Shown here piece by piece: positions 33,356-45,100 of a DNA stretch of 64,000 bases. A program made the position numbers and the translations under genes. Numbering within the stretch: position 1 is the stretch's first letter; every line of letters begins with the position of its first letter. Where the stretch lies: NCBI GenBank assembly GCA_964030475.1, contig CAXIPT010000002.1, positions 10,947,475 to 11,011,474 of the forward strand, written 5' to 3'. Origin of the DNA: Tethya wilhelma (taxonomy: Eukaryota; Porifera; Demospongiae; Tethyida; Tethyidae). The notes beneath the pieces were generated by a model. That model saw only the letters and a list, made by a program, of their open reading frames with translations, was not told where the DNA came from and did not search any database.

Positions 33356-33998
33356 TGAAACCTTCTTATTTCATTTCTCTCTTGATTTTTTTGCACAACT
33401 AGAAATTCTATGGAATTCTTGAAGCCAAACCGTACGTGATCGCAATCAACAATCATTGTTCACATTGAGCCGTTTTAATTTGAGACATCAGTCTCATCTA
33501 CCTGCTTGTCTTGCAGGTCATTGTATCAGCATAACATATATGTTCACATTTAGTACCATATATGGTACTGTAACTATAACCATAGCAACATTTTACTATT
33601 GGGAACTGTGTCCCGTTGGTGTTGCAATTGCACCATCCACAGTACGGGCCAGGCGCCTGGGTGGGTGGCATATGATAACTGGTGTTTGTGAAATGTTGAT
33701 CAAAAGATAAACGCGGCGCAGTCATTTTACAATTTCAACCGGACAATAACCCTTATACTTGACACAATGTTTTATTCATATTTCGCGATGATGCCCACCA
33801 GTAGGCATGTTCCAAAATACTTGTATCGTGGTTACCTACATTAATTGCGTCATCAGCTGTCAAGCGTTGCTATATATATATATGGACATGATTACGTAAA
33901 TTGAACTGGCCAATCAGATTTAGACAGCCATTTGAATGGGTGTTCTAGAACGTGCCGTAGCTAGCCAGTAAGTTGTTTGCCTGCTAGAGACTGTTAGA
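33356..33998. other. Repeat fragment and unique sequence
   Basis: 33396-33440 matches part of the 5164 repeat; 33490-33540 resembles 19610-19660 (CAGTCTCA...TGCTTGTCT). 33640-33730 is one of two direct repeats. Confidence 0.4.
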
Positions 33999-34202
33999 AT
34001 GAGTGACGACGAAGATTTTAAGCCTCCTCCAGATATTCAATTGCTGTATATCAAGCTTGTCCAACAATCTTCTGCGTGGGCATTTACTCTTCCCTTCTTA
34101 GCTTGTTCCAAGGAAGAATTGGTAGCAGTCATCCACACACAAATATGTACTCAGAGCCCAAAACTAATTATTCTTTTAGTGCTCTCTGGGACAAAACTTT
34201 GA
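33999..34202 (+). CDS. Candidate small ORF or first exon (67 residues)
   Basis: Begins MSDDEDFKPPPDIQLLYIKL, an acidic start followed by a hydrophobic middle. About 85 bp upstream is GGCCAATCAGA, a CCAAT-box-like motif, and an (AT)n stretch lies further up. The frame is flanked by two same-orientation repeats of about 75 bp (33640-33730 and 34880-34950). No homologue was recognised and no splice partner found; it could be chance. Confidence 0.25.
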   Translation: MSDDEDFKPPPDIQLLYIKLVQQSSAWAFTLPFLACSKEELVAVIHTQICTQSPKLIILLVLSGTKL

Positions 34203-35089
34203 GACATTTTTGAAAATTTTTCAACAAGAAAGGAGAACCTTACCTAGCAAACTCGCTCCAGCAAATTCTCTTAGGCATACAGTGTTACTCTCTTGAAAAA
34301 AACAAACATCTCTTTCCTCGGATAATGAATAAACATGATTGAGCATTTTGTGAGCTTCATGGTACTTGAGGAATTCAGATACTAGAATTAAGCTGCAAAA
34401 AAGTTATGTATTTTACACAACTAAACTTATGGTCTATCCTGAACAATTTGGCCGGTTCAATGACTGCAAGTATTTAACAATGAATAAATGAATACTAAAT
34501 TAGGCGTGCAAAAAGCATAAATGACTTTGTGTTGTCATTTCCAAATCACCTCAGTAGATCATCTCAAGCTCATCTAAAGTTAGCATTCGTACCTTCAAAA
34601 GCTTGCCAAACTCTGGCAACAATGCTGGAAAAAATTATATCAAACTTGTACACAAAGCTTGCAAACCATGCCGCCTTTGCCCACTTGGAGCATGACATCA
34701 TACAAATCTGCTGTTGGAATGAATACACTTTCAATAATGGTCGAAGAAATATGTGTTGATGGAAGGATACTCTGGTAAGTTGAGGCAAAACAGCTGCTCA
34801 TAACACTCAAATATGCAAGAAACTATGACGATAAAGAGCCAACTTTGAATACGTTGTTACTACAAAGACCAAAGACGTATCATCACTAGTGTTTGTGAAA
34901 TGTTGATCAAAAGAAAAATGTGGCGCCGTCATTTTATAATCTCAACTGGACAAACTATTTTCGTATCATTAATTATTCATTAACATAATATTATAGGTGA
35001 AAGTGCCTGCATGATATAACAGCTACATTGACCAGTATATATCAGCTACCCATTTTATACTCAAAGAATATACCTTGACTTTCAATTTT
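34203..35089. other. AT-rich region without recognised gene
   Basis: Contains the second of two direct repeats (34880-34950, TGTTTGTGAAATGTTGATCA) paired with 33640-33730. Open frames on either strand at 34529-34788 overlap each other and have no splice or family support. Confidence 0.4.
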
Positions 35090-35400
35090 TGCACAGAATG
35101 GCAGAATACGAAAAAAGTGCAAAAATTGTACTATAAGTAAAAAGTACTTCAACGAAATAAGTACTTTTAACATACACATGATTTCATAGAAAGGTAGATC
35201 GACTTAAACAATAAATTCAATTGTTTAAGACCACATACCACATTAGCTAGAACAAAAACTAATTCAAGTCGAGAATTAGTCCTTGTTCATCACTATAAAC
35301 GATGAAGTGAGCTCACTTTGGCACAAGTACCACCCTCAATACAAACCAATGTGTGGCCACACACCTAGGAGGCTATTGAGTATAACAATGTAGTACTAGG
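35090..35400. repeat. Diverged repeat paired with 37265-37515
   Basis: Shares ATTTCATAGAAAGGTAGA, GAACAAAAACTAATTCAAGT and GAAGTGAGCTCACTTTGGCA with 37265-37515. Short TAGTAGGCTA-type repeats join both copies to the neighbouring repeat. Confidence 0.7.
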
Positions 35401-35409
35401 CTATAGTAG

Positions 35410-37175
35410 GCTACTGAGTATAATGAAGGCACCGATGGTACATAAGCCTCGGCGCACTCAACTAGCTAGCACACTTATATGAGTGTAACATAACTCATAT
35501 CACTGGAAAACTTCAAAACTACAGGCTATGATGCATCTAGTGGCCGGCATAGCTAACACAGCTGTGGTGAAGCAGCATATGTCACAGACTATAAACCAGA
35601 TGAGCTCTGCTACAGTTATGTACATGCATTGGAATCAGTACTCAGTCAGCTGCTGCAAACTGCATGAGCTGGGCCTCACTGAGTAAGAGCCTAGTACTGT
35701 GACCACTGATGCATTAGCTATAATGATCTAGCTTGTGTAAAGTCTTTGCATGCCCTATATGTGACCGAATTTTGGAAAACCGACCAGGTAGTACCAAACT
35801 TTGTTTGTAGTAATCGGCGGTTTTAGTGTAATTCGCGACGCGCGCGAATTTGATTTTTTTGCACGAGAGGGGAGGGGCATACCTTGGCGAGCTGCAGACG
35901 AGATTTTACGGGTGGGGCTGCTTCAATTGCTGAGATATGAGCGCTTGAATGCAGCTATGTCAGCCATGGCTAGCTTCTCTCCCGTTAGTACACGGGATAT
36001 GTTGCTATGTTCATTGATTAATAATTCTGATAAAGTACACGATGCAGCTGCTGCTTGTGCATCTCATTATAATAATGCATATTTAATTTCAAACAAAAAA
36101 CAGTGAATTCTTCATGAACTAAACACTTCTAGTAGAAAGAAATCTCATCAGAAGACGGCCTACAGTGTTGCAGAATTGCTGGACTATGCCAGGAGCTGTT
36201 TATCTGCATAATAATGAATGAATGTTGTGTGCATTGTGTATTATAAGTTACAGTGAAATTTGTGGGAGATAGAAGCTAAGCGCTTATGATTCAATGGGTA
36301 GTAAGTATTAGCTAAACTATTTTCTACTGTTAGAATAGGAGGTATACATACATGCATTTACTATTGGGCGCTTATTTCTGCGCCATTTATAGCTTAGTTA
36401 CTCTAGTTACAGCCCACCCGCTACATTATTCTACTTAGTAGACTTACTTACCTCGTTGTTGAATCCTCCTGGAAGGCTCCCTGGTCTTCTGTGTCTTTAA
36501 AAAGGCTCATAAAGTAAGTTTTAACTAGCGCCTCAACTAACTTCATGCATATTCTGATACTACACTAAAATTGTACCACAAACATAAATTGTTTGTAACA
36601 CGGATAGTATACGGAGTTTGTGTACTCGCGCTTAGCAACGTATTCGCTCACGATTTTAGCGAGTAAAATTGGAATGAACGGTCGGTATATTTGAGCTCAT
36701 ATCTCCAAAACTATAGCGCCTAGCCGCTTCAAATTTGGAATATAGCTAGCTGTAATGACGTAGATTACTTTGCAATTGCTAACTCAAAATTCGCGGAAAG
36801 TACTACCTGGTCGGTTTTCGCAAATTCGGTCACATATGCTTACATAGAAAGCAGACAGCCATGCATACAAAGAGCCATGCAGCATTGCACCGGGCTCAGC
36901 AACACAAATTCTAGATAACGCACACCAAATTAGTAGGCGTGGCCTCGAAGCTAAGTGCTCAAAGAAGCACAAAAGCCTCAAAACTCAAGAACTACACTGT
37001 TTTGGACAGCAAAAAATATATTTTTACAAGATCATTCAGAGTTATGAACGTAAGTACCATCAATTTTGTCGCTAGAGCTGTCTTTCTTGAGATTTCGATG
37101 GGACAGACAGACAGACAGACAGACAGACAAAACGACTACCGTAACCCTCTGCACGTGCTACGCACGCACCGAGGC
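35410..37175. repeat. Dispersed repeat, copy interrupted by the 1.07-kb element
   Basis: The two halves, 35410-35760 and 36834-37175, together equal the copy at 32635-33355. A GACA microsatellite (37105-37130) has expanded in this copy. Confidence 0.8.
35761..36833. mobile_element. 1.07-kb terminal-inverted-repeat element
   Basis: Left end GTGACCGAATTTTGGAAAAC followed by CGACCAGGTAGTAC; the right end is the inverse with two or three mismatches (34-bp inverted repeats). Flanks read CCCTATAT | element | ATATGCTTAC, and the paralogous empty site (about 32980) reads CCCTATATATGCTTAC, so the target duplication is 2 bp (AT or TA). An open frame at 35801-36106 (for example REGRGIPWRAADEILRVGLL) does not look like a transposase; after a frame change it continues QKTAYSVAELLDYARSCLSA. 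Probably a non-autonomous DNA transposon, perhaps carrying captured host sequence. Confidence 0.8.
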
Positions 37176-37264
37176 TTAACAATGTAGTAGTAGGCTATAG
37201 TAGGCTACTGAGTATAACAATGTAGTAGTAGGCTAGTAGGCTTTGAACATAAGCCACACCTCCA

Positions 37265-37515
37265 CCCCACATAATTGCACAGGATGGCATGATAATAGTG
37301 CAAAAATTTGTACTTTATAGACACGATTTCATAGAAAGGTAGAGCGACTTAAACAATCAGTTTAATTGTTCAAGAACATATACCACATTTATTTTGGTAG
37401 AACAAAAACTAATTCAAGTAAAGTCCTTGTTCAACCAATGAAGTGAGCTCACTTTGGCACAACAAGTACAACCCTCCAAACTAATACCTAGCCACACACT
37501 TAGGCTACTGGGTAT
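37265..37515. repeat. Diverged repeat paired with 35090-35400
   Basis: Second copy, same orientation; preceded at 37180-37240 by two units of a sequence containing AACAATGTAGTAGTAGGCTA. Confidence 0.7.
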
Positions 37516-38975
37516 GCTCCGAGACCCAACATAACCCCTACCCCCTACTAGGCCTAGGCAAATTATGGTGGCAGAATTTAGAGGTTAAATGATTATGCTG
37601 GCAGAATTGGGGCAGAATAGGAAGAAATTGGTCACATTTCTTGCTGAATGCATCTTTTAACATCGAACAACAAAAAGGACTATGTGGAATGTGCAGTAAT
37701 ACTGCAGTACAACAACAATTAGACTGTCTATATGTGTCTAAATTGTGTTCTCCTGTACCATAAAAGATTTTATGAAGAAAATTGAAAGCATAATAGGCTG
37801 CTGAAGGGAGCACAATAGGCTTCAAATGAGAGCACTGCTCACAAGCAGAATAGGGAGGGGGGAAAGGAATAATTTGCCTAGGCCTACACCCCATATACCC
37901 CCACCCCCACCCTCACATAATTACTAAAACTCACTGTTACACTTGATCCTGGGTATATACAGTTGAGAGAGACAGTTGAGATGTACTTGTCCACTGGGCA
38001 CAACTGCTGCTGGAGACACTTGTATCCCATAACAGGCATCCACAACTAGTGCAGCCAATGTGTGTATAAGTGTGTGTATGTATAGAGAGTCCATCAAAAC
38101 TGACAACTTAGGCCACTAGACACTGACTCATTAGTGGTCTAACACATCAATTATGCTGATGGTAGGCTGGGCCTACCCAGGGAACTCTACACACAAATTG
38201 AATAAATGCTGTACTGCAATGATTCACTTACAGACTTGAGACTCAAAAGCAGTTTGCATCAGACAGTGTAGCCTACCAGTGCATGTGCATGATGTGACCT
38301 ATCAATAACATTAAAGGTGCTAATGACCACTAGACACATTAGTGGTCTATTATGCTGAAGGTAGGTGTTGGCCTAGCTTGAGAACACTACACACAACCAG
38401 ACACACAGGTGATGGGCCTAGGGATCACTTTACTCCACACCACAAAACACAACCTAGCTAGCTACAATGGAACAGAAATTGGAAGTTAGGACAGCTTCAA
38501 GCAACTTACATGGGGACGTCCTATCAGGATCAGGGTGAGTTTAGAGTGGGCACACCGCTGCTCAAACTGCATCCACCACACTGCCACTCAGCAGTGCAGT
38601 ATAGCCTAAAAAAAATGTGTGAATGGAGAAAGTATTAACATATAAGCATGCAGCACTATATATCTGGCTGAACTTTATACAGTACATAGGCCTTCAGACA
38701 CACCTCACAATCAATTGCAAGCACAAAACTCATGGTTATCTCTTGCCTGACAGATGTAGCCCAGCCGTTACGGTAACTGGAATGTGAAAGCGAAACCGTC
38801 CATAATGGCGATTTGAGGAGAAAGATGCCAGCTAGCCGCATCAGCCAGGGCCTGCAAGTATGCGGTGACCAAGATGACAAATGCTGACAGTCAACTTAGG
38901 ATGAAAACATACCAACAGTACTGTAGAGAAATTCTAGTGTGGCACGTACCGTGAGTTGAGACGCTTACTTCGAGG
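37516..38975. other. Region before the divergent promoter
   Basis: Mostly unique sequence. Two minus-strand open stretches look mildly coding (38691-38849 with AG acceptor and GT donor; 37924-38050). A short motif around CACTAGACAC...TTAGTGGTCTA occurs twice (38110-38150 and 38325-38350). No complete gene was resolved. Confidence 0.35.
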
Positions 38976-39113
38976 TCACTCGGAGCGGATGCGTACCCTC
39001 ATGAGAAGACGGACCACCTCGGCCGCAAGGAACCGGCGCAGTTCATCAGCTTCTGATGTTGCAATTATTAGCTCCCTGCAAACATCTGAATTTTCAGACG
39101 CTACATGATACAT
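38976..39113 (-). CDS. Possible first exon of a divergent minus-strand gene (45 residues)
   Basis: ATG at 39113 opens a 45-codon frame beginning MYHVASENSDVCRELI and containing SEADELRRFLAAEVVRLLMR. It is GC-rich with balanced codons, unlike the surrounding repeats, and shares the CpG-rich region with MOGS. A GT donor after LLMR and exon-like open stretches further along the minus strand (38691-38849; 37924-38050, LAALVVDACYGIQVSPAAVV) may belong to it, but I could not join them in phase. The family was not recognised. Confidence 0.35.
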   Translation of the reverse strand: MYHVASENSDVCRELIIATSEADELRRFLAAEVVRLLMRVRIRSE

Positions 39114-39286
39114 CGCTCTCCGTCAAGGCCCGGCTTTCAGCTGAACTGACAAGATCACTCCGAACTCAACGGTTTTGTTCGATGATCACGTGATAATAAT
39201 TGGCGCCCGCCGCGCCCGTTGGCCGTATACGTATACCGTTTATACGCTCGATCGATCCTTACCTACCCACGTGGCAGCAGCTAGAC
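39114..39286. promoter_or_regulatory. CpG-rich promoter region upstream of MOGS, possibly bidirectional
   Basis: Contains the palindrome ATCACGTGAT (39185-39194, E-box CACGTG), TTGGCGCCCGCC (from 39200, E2F-like) and the palindrome GTATACGTATAC (39225-39236). It lies between the MOGS start and an opposite-strand open frame starting at 39113. No TATA box placed for MOGS. The site names are consensus matches only. Confidence 0.45.
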
Positions 39287-40949
39287 ATGACAAGACATTC
39301 AACCAAGGTACAGACTCTCTTATCAAGCTGTGTAGTTGGCAAGGTGAATTCAAGGATGCCTAACTTTCAATGCACACATCCTAGCAACGGACCAAGAGTT
39401 CTGGCGGTAGAAGAGATGAAGGCTCTCGACCAAAGAGCTCCGGTGACGGCAGGAAGTCAACCAACAGCCCAGCTGACATCTCTAGGGTGTGGATTGTCCT
39501 GCCTGCTCTGGCAATGGCTCTCATTGCTATAGTGGTCGTACTGGGGGAACGGTGAGGAGCAAGAGGGAGTTATGTCATTCTTACATCATCTTATATTTCT
39601 CTCTCTCTCAGCTGGTTTGGGGGTCCACTGGTGTCTCGGCCCCTGGAAGCCCCCAGGGTGGTCTCTAGGGAGTGGAGGAATGACAGCATCTACGACAAAC
39701 GACTGTGGGGGTCATACAGGTATATATAGGACCCAAGGGGTTAAAGCAATAATATTCTTTCTTGTTCCTCCGTGTTGTCCCTCGTCTCTTGATCACAGGT
39801 CAAATGTCTACTTCGGAATGAGACCCAGGATACCAGAGTGAGTAGGTGGGAGTGTGCCAGTGGGTGTGGTTATAATACCATATACCACGCCCACTTCAGG
39901 TCGTTGCTGACAGGAGCGATGTGGTTCACGTACGATGGTCAGTTCAACATCCGTCACACTTGTGAGCATGGCGACCACCTCCACAGGTATGGCTGGACCA
40001 GACATGATGGCACCAGCTTTGGTCAGCAGGAGATGGTGGACAGCAGTGAGTTCCACCTCTGTACTTGTATCACTGTCACTGTTGTCCCTCTTGGCTCTCT
40101 TCTGTATCACTGTTTACTTGAGCTGAATTGACTGCTTGATTGTTTCTTGTTTGTCTTTCTCTATTATTAATTCATTTTTATTTCTATTGTTTTTTTTATT
40201 GCTTTTTTGTTGTCCAGTTGGAATCTAGTCATTTCTAGCTGGTTACAAAACAAGGGTCAGTAATTATCAATGCTGTCTATTAACTTAGCTTTCACAGTTG
40301 AGTTCATTTTGTTTGTTCTCTCAATCTTTCTCTTGCAGCCTTCACTCTGAGGTCAGAGTTCTTGACCTTGTCTGACCCCAACATGGGGGACACATGGACG
40401 GCCCGGTTCAAGGGAGAATCTCGTATCTCCCGGCCTCAATTAGTGTCCTTCCTCCTCTACGTCTTCAACGAGGGAGATGGAGAGATGGCGTTTGTCACCT
40501 CAAAGAGGAACACCATCGAGGAGATCTACGGGCACACTCCAGAGGTAAGAGGTGTGGTCTCGCTCCCTCTCTGTGAGATCAGCCACTACCAGTGGGCAGG
40601 GAGGGACGCAGGGAGGGAGGATTTCAAGATGTACCTTGTTCTCTGTCTGCAGTTCAGTCAGTTCAGAGTCCACTTCAACTTGAAGGTTGTCTCGCCAGAT
40701 TCAGTGAGTTTCATGCTCCATGGAATTGTGTAATTCAATCATTTTCCTCCTCAGATCTTCAACTACATGTCTGTCCGTCGCTCCTCGGTGACTAACCTCG
40801 CTGGGTTTGTGAAGACAGTTATGAAGATGGGTAACCCACACAAGAAGTGGCCCTCCATCCTACAACTGCCGGGGGACATCAGGGACCCCAATGAGAGCAA
40901 GTTCAAACCAAACCTCGTGGTTTATCAGGTGCTGTGTGTGTGTATGTGT

Positions 40950-40985
<36 letters not shown>

Positions 40986-42120
40986 ACAGATCACTGCTTT
41001 ATATACTTGCTAAAGTAAAAAAATTAAATTTAGTTGTTGTTTTCTCCTCCCTCAGATCACCACCTACCTTCCATTTGAGATTGACATGATCTTTGAGACC
41101 GGTGTGTTCAGTGCTGCTCTCAGCATCAGTGGGGAGAAATTCTCGACAGAAATGGCCAACAGAGTTCAACAATTTGACTCTAGATTTGAAGACACATTTG
41201 GCTTGAAGGAGAAGGTTTGTTTTCCTCTCTTTTGTCATGACTTGGTTAGTCCCATCTTATCTCCCCCCCCCAGGGGTTCACTGACAAGGAGGTGGAGTTT
41301 GCTCAGGCTGCCTTCAGCAACCTCATTGGTGGCATCTCCTACTTTTACGGAAGTTCAAAGTACGTATGACAGTTTTGATCTTTGAGTGAGGGACTTGAGT
41401 TGTATAACTTACCTGATAGTATATGTACAAAGAGTATTATATGCACCCTCCATGCGAGAAGACATAGCCTAAGCAATTCCTGTTTTTAATTGCAATGTCA
41501 AGTTATTACTACTTGCTAATTTAAGGAATCCCCTCTTACTAATGACTATTCATCTTATGTCTTGCAGAGTAATATCAAACGACCTCTCTCAACCTGTGGT
41601 GAGTACATAATTGGATCTGAACCAATTACCATTAATTTGGCCACACCCACTGACCACACCTCCAGGATTACTGGCCGGCAGAGCTCTACACAGCTGTTCC
41701 CTCACGTTCCTTCTTCCCCCGAGGGTTCCTGTGGGACGAGGGGTTCCACCAGCTCCTGGTGGCCCACTGGGACATCACTATAGTCAAGGTAAGGGGCTCT
41801 CTCTCGTTGGAATGACAAACAAGATAGGCCTGTCTTTGAAACTGGTTTGACAGGATGTGCTGGCTCATTGGCTGGACCTCATCAACACAGAGGGGTGGAT
41901 ACCACGGGAACAGATCCTAGGAGAGGAGGCCAGGAGCAAGGTGCCAAAGGTCAGGAGGAACAATCTATGTGCTTGCTTGTTTGGAGCATTTTGTACTTAC
42001 TGTACGAGGGAGAGAGATAAAAGTTTGTTGTTGTTTTTTTTTACTTATAGTGATACTTTTGTTAGTTCCACAATGTTCTATCTTGTACATGCATTAATTT
42101 CTTGCTGTCCATTGCTCTGA

Positions 42121-42176
<56 letters not shown>

Positions 42177-45100
42177 GGAGTTTGTTGTCCAGCACAATGA
42201 GAATGCCAACCCTCCCACATTCTTCCTCACCATGGAAACACTCATACAGAGAATGAACACAGAGAACAAGATGGTAGGGGGTGGGTGTGGTTAGGGGTGT
42301 GGCCTCATTGTTCTTATATCTACATACCTACAGGATGTGGTATTCCTAAGACGAGTGTTTCCACGGTTACAGGTCTGGTTTGACTGGTTCAACGAAACAC
42401 AGGTATGGAGATTCAATCAATACTAAAGTCCATCTGGTTTGAGAATGCCGGTAGAAAAACTTGAATAACTTTCTAAGTATCCAACCGATTTCAAAATTTC
42501 AAGCACCATTGGAAAGCGCTCTATCTCCCCATCCTTTTGGTTGCTTTTTCAGCTTCCTGCACCTTACCAGTCAAAAGTTAGCTATTTTGTCCCGTAGAAA
42601 AAGTATGGTTATGAATCTCATTAATTCACTTACGGCGGCATTCTCAAACCAGATGGACTTAGTGTTATCAGGATGAAGTAGAAACTATGTATTATGGACT
42701 CTGCATTGTTTACTGTACTATATACTGTTTATTGTAAACTGTACACTGTATACTATATACCATGGAAGAAGTATGTACCATACACTGTACACTATGTAGG
42801 CTGGTGAGAGGCCCACTAGCTACCGGTGGAGAGGCAGGAACAGTACCACAGACAGAGAACTCAACCCCAAGGTACTCACAGCTGGTGGTGCACACTCACA
42901 AGCTCCAGAACTGTAGAGCACTTACATTTCTTCCTCCATACTCCAATTAAGTGATATGTATGTTAGCAATTCAATTTTTCTTACGTACTCTGACCTCTAG
43001 ACTTTGACCTCTGGCCTTGACGACTACCCCCGTGCCTCCCATCCCTCTGACGATGAGTACCACATCGACCTGAGGTGCTGGGTGGCCTTGGCCTCAGGCG
43101 TCCTGGCCAAGATGGCCGACATACTGGGAGGTGAGAGCCACCACGTGCACGTACAGCTAGGAGCTAGCTAGGATGGTGCAGAGGGGCATCTTGTCATAGC
43201 CTCCTACCCAGCTAGGCCACTCCCTCTTTTTAGTGCCTGGGTAGAGACTACTCTCATCATATGTGTAGCTCATGCAATGGTTGGTTGTCTTGTTCATCTC
43301 TCTAGAGGACTCTCATGGCTACAAGGTGACCCATCGCAGCCTCACTGACCAGAGGCTCCTGGAGAGACTCCACTGGGACAACAAGAGAAAGGTACCACTG
43401 ATTGTCGTCATGGTAACAGGTGTCACATGACTGTGTGTGTGTGCTCAGATGTACAGCGACTATGGCCTCCACACCTCTGCTGTGAAGCTAGTGAAAGTCA
43501 CTCCCCAGCATCCTAACATGCCCAGTGAGAAGATAAACATTAATTTTACCATAAGCTATGTAATTATTGTGTACAATCATGTTTGATCGAATTATAACTG
43601 CTCATGTTTGAGTTATAACTGTGCATCAATTAATTATCTGACCCCTCACCACCACATACACGCACATACTAATATAAACAGCCTTCAAGAGAAGGAAAGT
43701 GTCCAGAGAACCTACTTTAAGGTAGCTTCTCTCTCTCCCCATCATGTACTCTTACCAAGACCAGCTGCTGCAGTAGATATTGTAGTGAAATTCTCTCTCT
43801 TCCTCTCTCAGATTTGTGAACAGTTTTGGATACGTCAATTTATTTCCCCTCCTGCTGAAGACAGTGTCCCCTAACTCCGAGACCCTCGGCTACATCCTGG
43901 AGAGACTGAGGAACAACACAGTAAGACAACCACTGCATCCTATCATGTATACAGTGAACAGTGTTAATGGATCATGTGTACTGTTAGTTGCTGTGGACGG
44001 ACTACGGACTGAGATCACTGTCCAAGAGAGACTCCTTCTACAACAAGGTGAGCATATGATAGAGAGCTAGCTTGAGAGAGAGAGAGAGAAAAGTGGCTGA
44101 TTCTGATAGGCCTTTTAAATTAAATTCTTAAGCTCATGCATGCATATGATAGCATTGAGTAAGTAAGTAATAAATTTGATTGAAATTACACAATTGGGTT
44201 TTGTCTGTTCGACCTTCTCTGGAGAGACGTACTGCAATCATCCATGCAGCCTCGATCGTGTGACATATAGAAACTATATATATAATATTATAGCATGGAA
44301 GATACTTCCTTGGTGGGTGGGCACTGATTAGAAATGTACAATATCTCTCTTTCTCTGTAATGATCCTAGCTCCCAAGTGGATCAAGCTATGTATAGTCAT
44401 GCCTAAATGTAGTGGGTGGGCATTGATTAGAATCATGCAAAACTCTCTCTCTCCCTCCAGTACAACACCGAGCACGACCCACCTTACTGGAGAGGGAGGA
44501 TATGGATCAACATGAACTACCTGGCTGTCAGGGCCCTCCATCACTATGGCAACACAGAGGGACCGTACAAGAAGAAAGCATTACAACTCTACAAAGAACT
44601 AAGGTATGTACGTGTGCATTCTAAACAAACGTGTTGTACGTTAAAATTAATTTATGTACGTACATGTGTGGCCCGATTTTTTCCACCAATTATGGGTGGC
44701 CCAGTACGTGAAGCTACCTCATAATTATGATAATGCTCTGTCGTGAGGCAACAGGTGTTCATTACTGCTGCACGACGGCCTTGTTAAAGTTCACCTTGTG
44801 TTATTGTTTCACCATTGCTGGGTCTCCCTCCCTCTCTGGAGCTGCTCAGTCTAGAGGTGGCTGTCTGCCTCACCCAGAGACCACCCAGTGAGTGTACTCT
44901 CACAAGAGGTGTACTTTGGGCCAAAGAATTGTCTCCAGATCTACTGCACCTGTTCTGGTTTTCAATGAAGTCATCAAATACCAATTATGTAATAAGCCCT
45001 TGGCAGCTAGTATTGCAAACTTCAGTATGTGTGTGTGCATATGTACAGATGTTGGTTGGTCTGGTCTGTTGGTGTACGTGATTTATTATGCATGCTTTGA

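Noticed and set aside
34529..34788. Overlapping frames on both strands (about 75 codons each)
   Set aside because: No conserved motif, splice signal or second copy; strands cannot be told apart.
40217..40255. Exon-like segment [12 protein letters not shown] in MOGS
   Set aside because: It has an AG acceptor and GT-like end, but direct splicing of 40045 to 40339 restores the family alignment (EMVDST | FTLRSEF), so this is intron.
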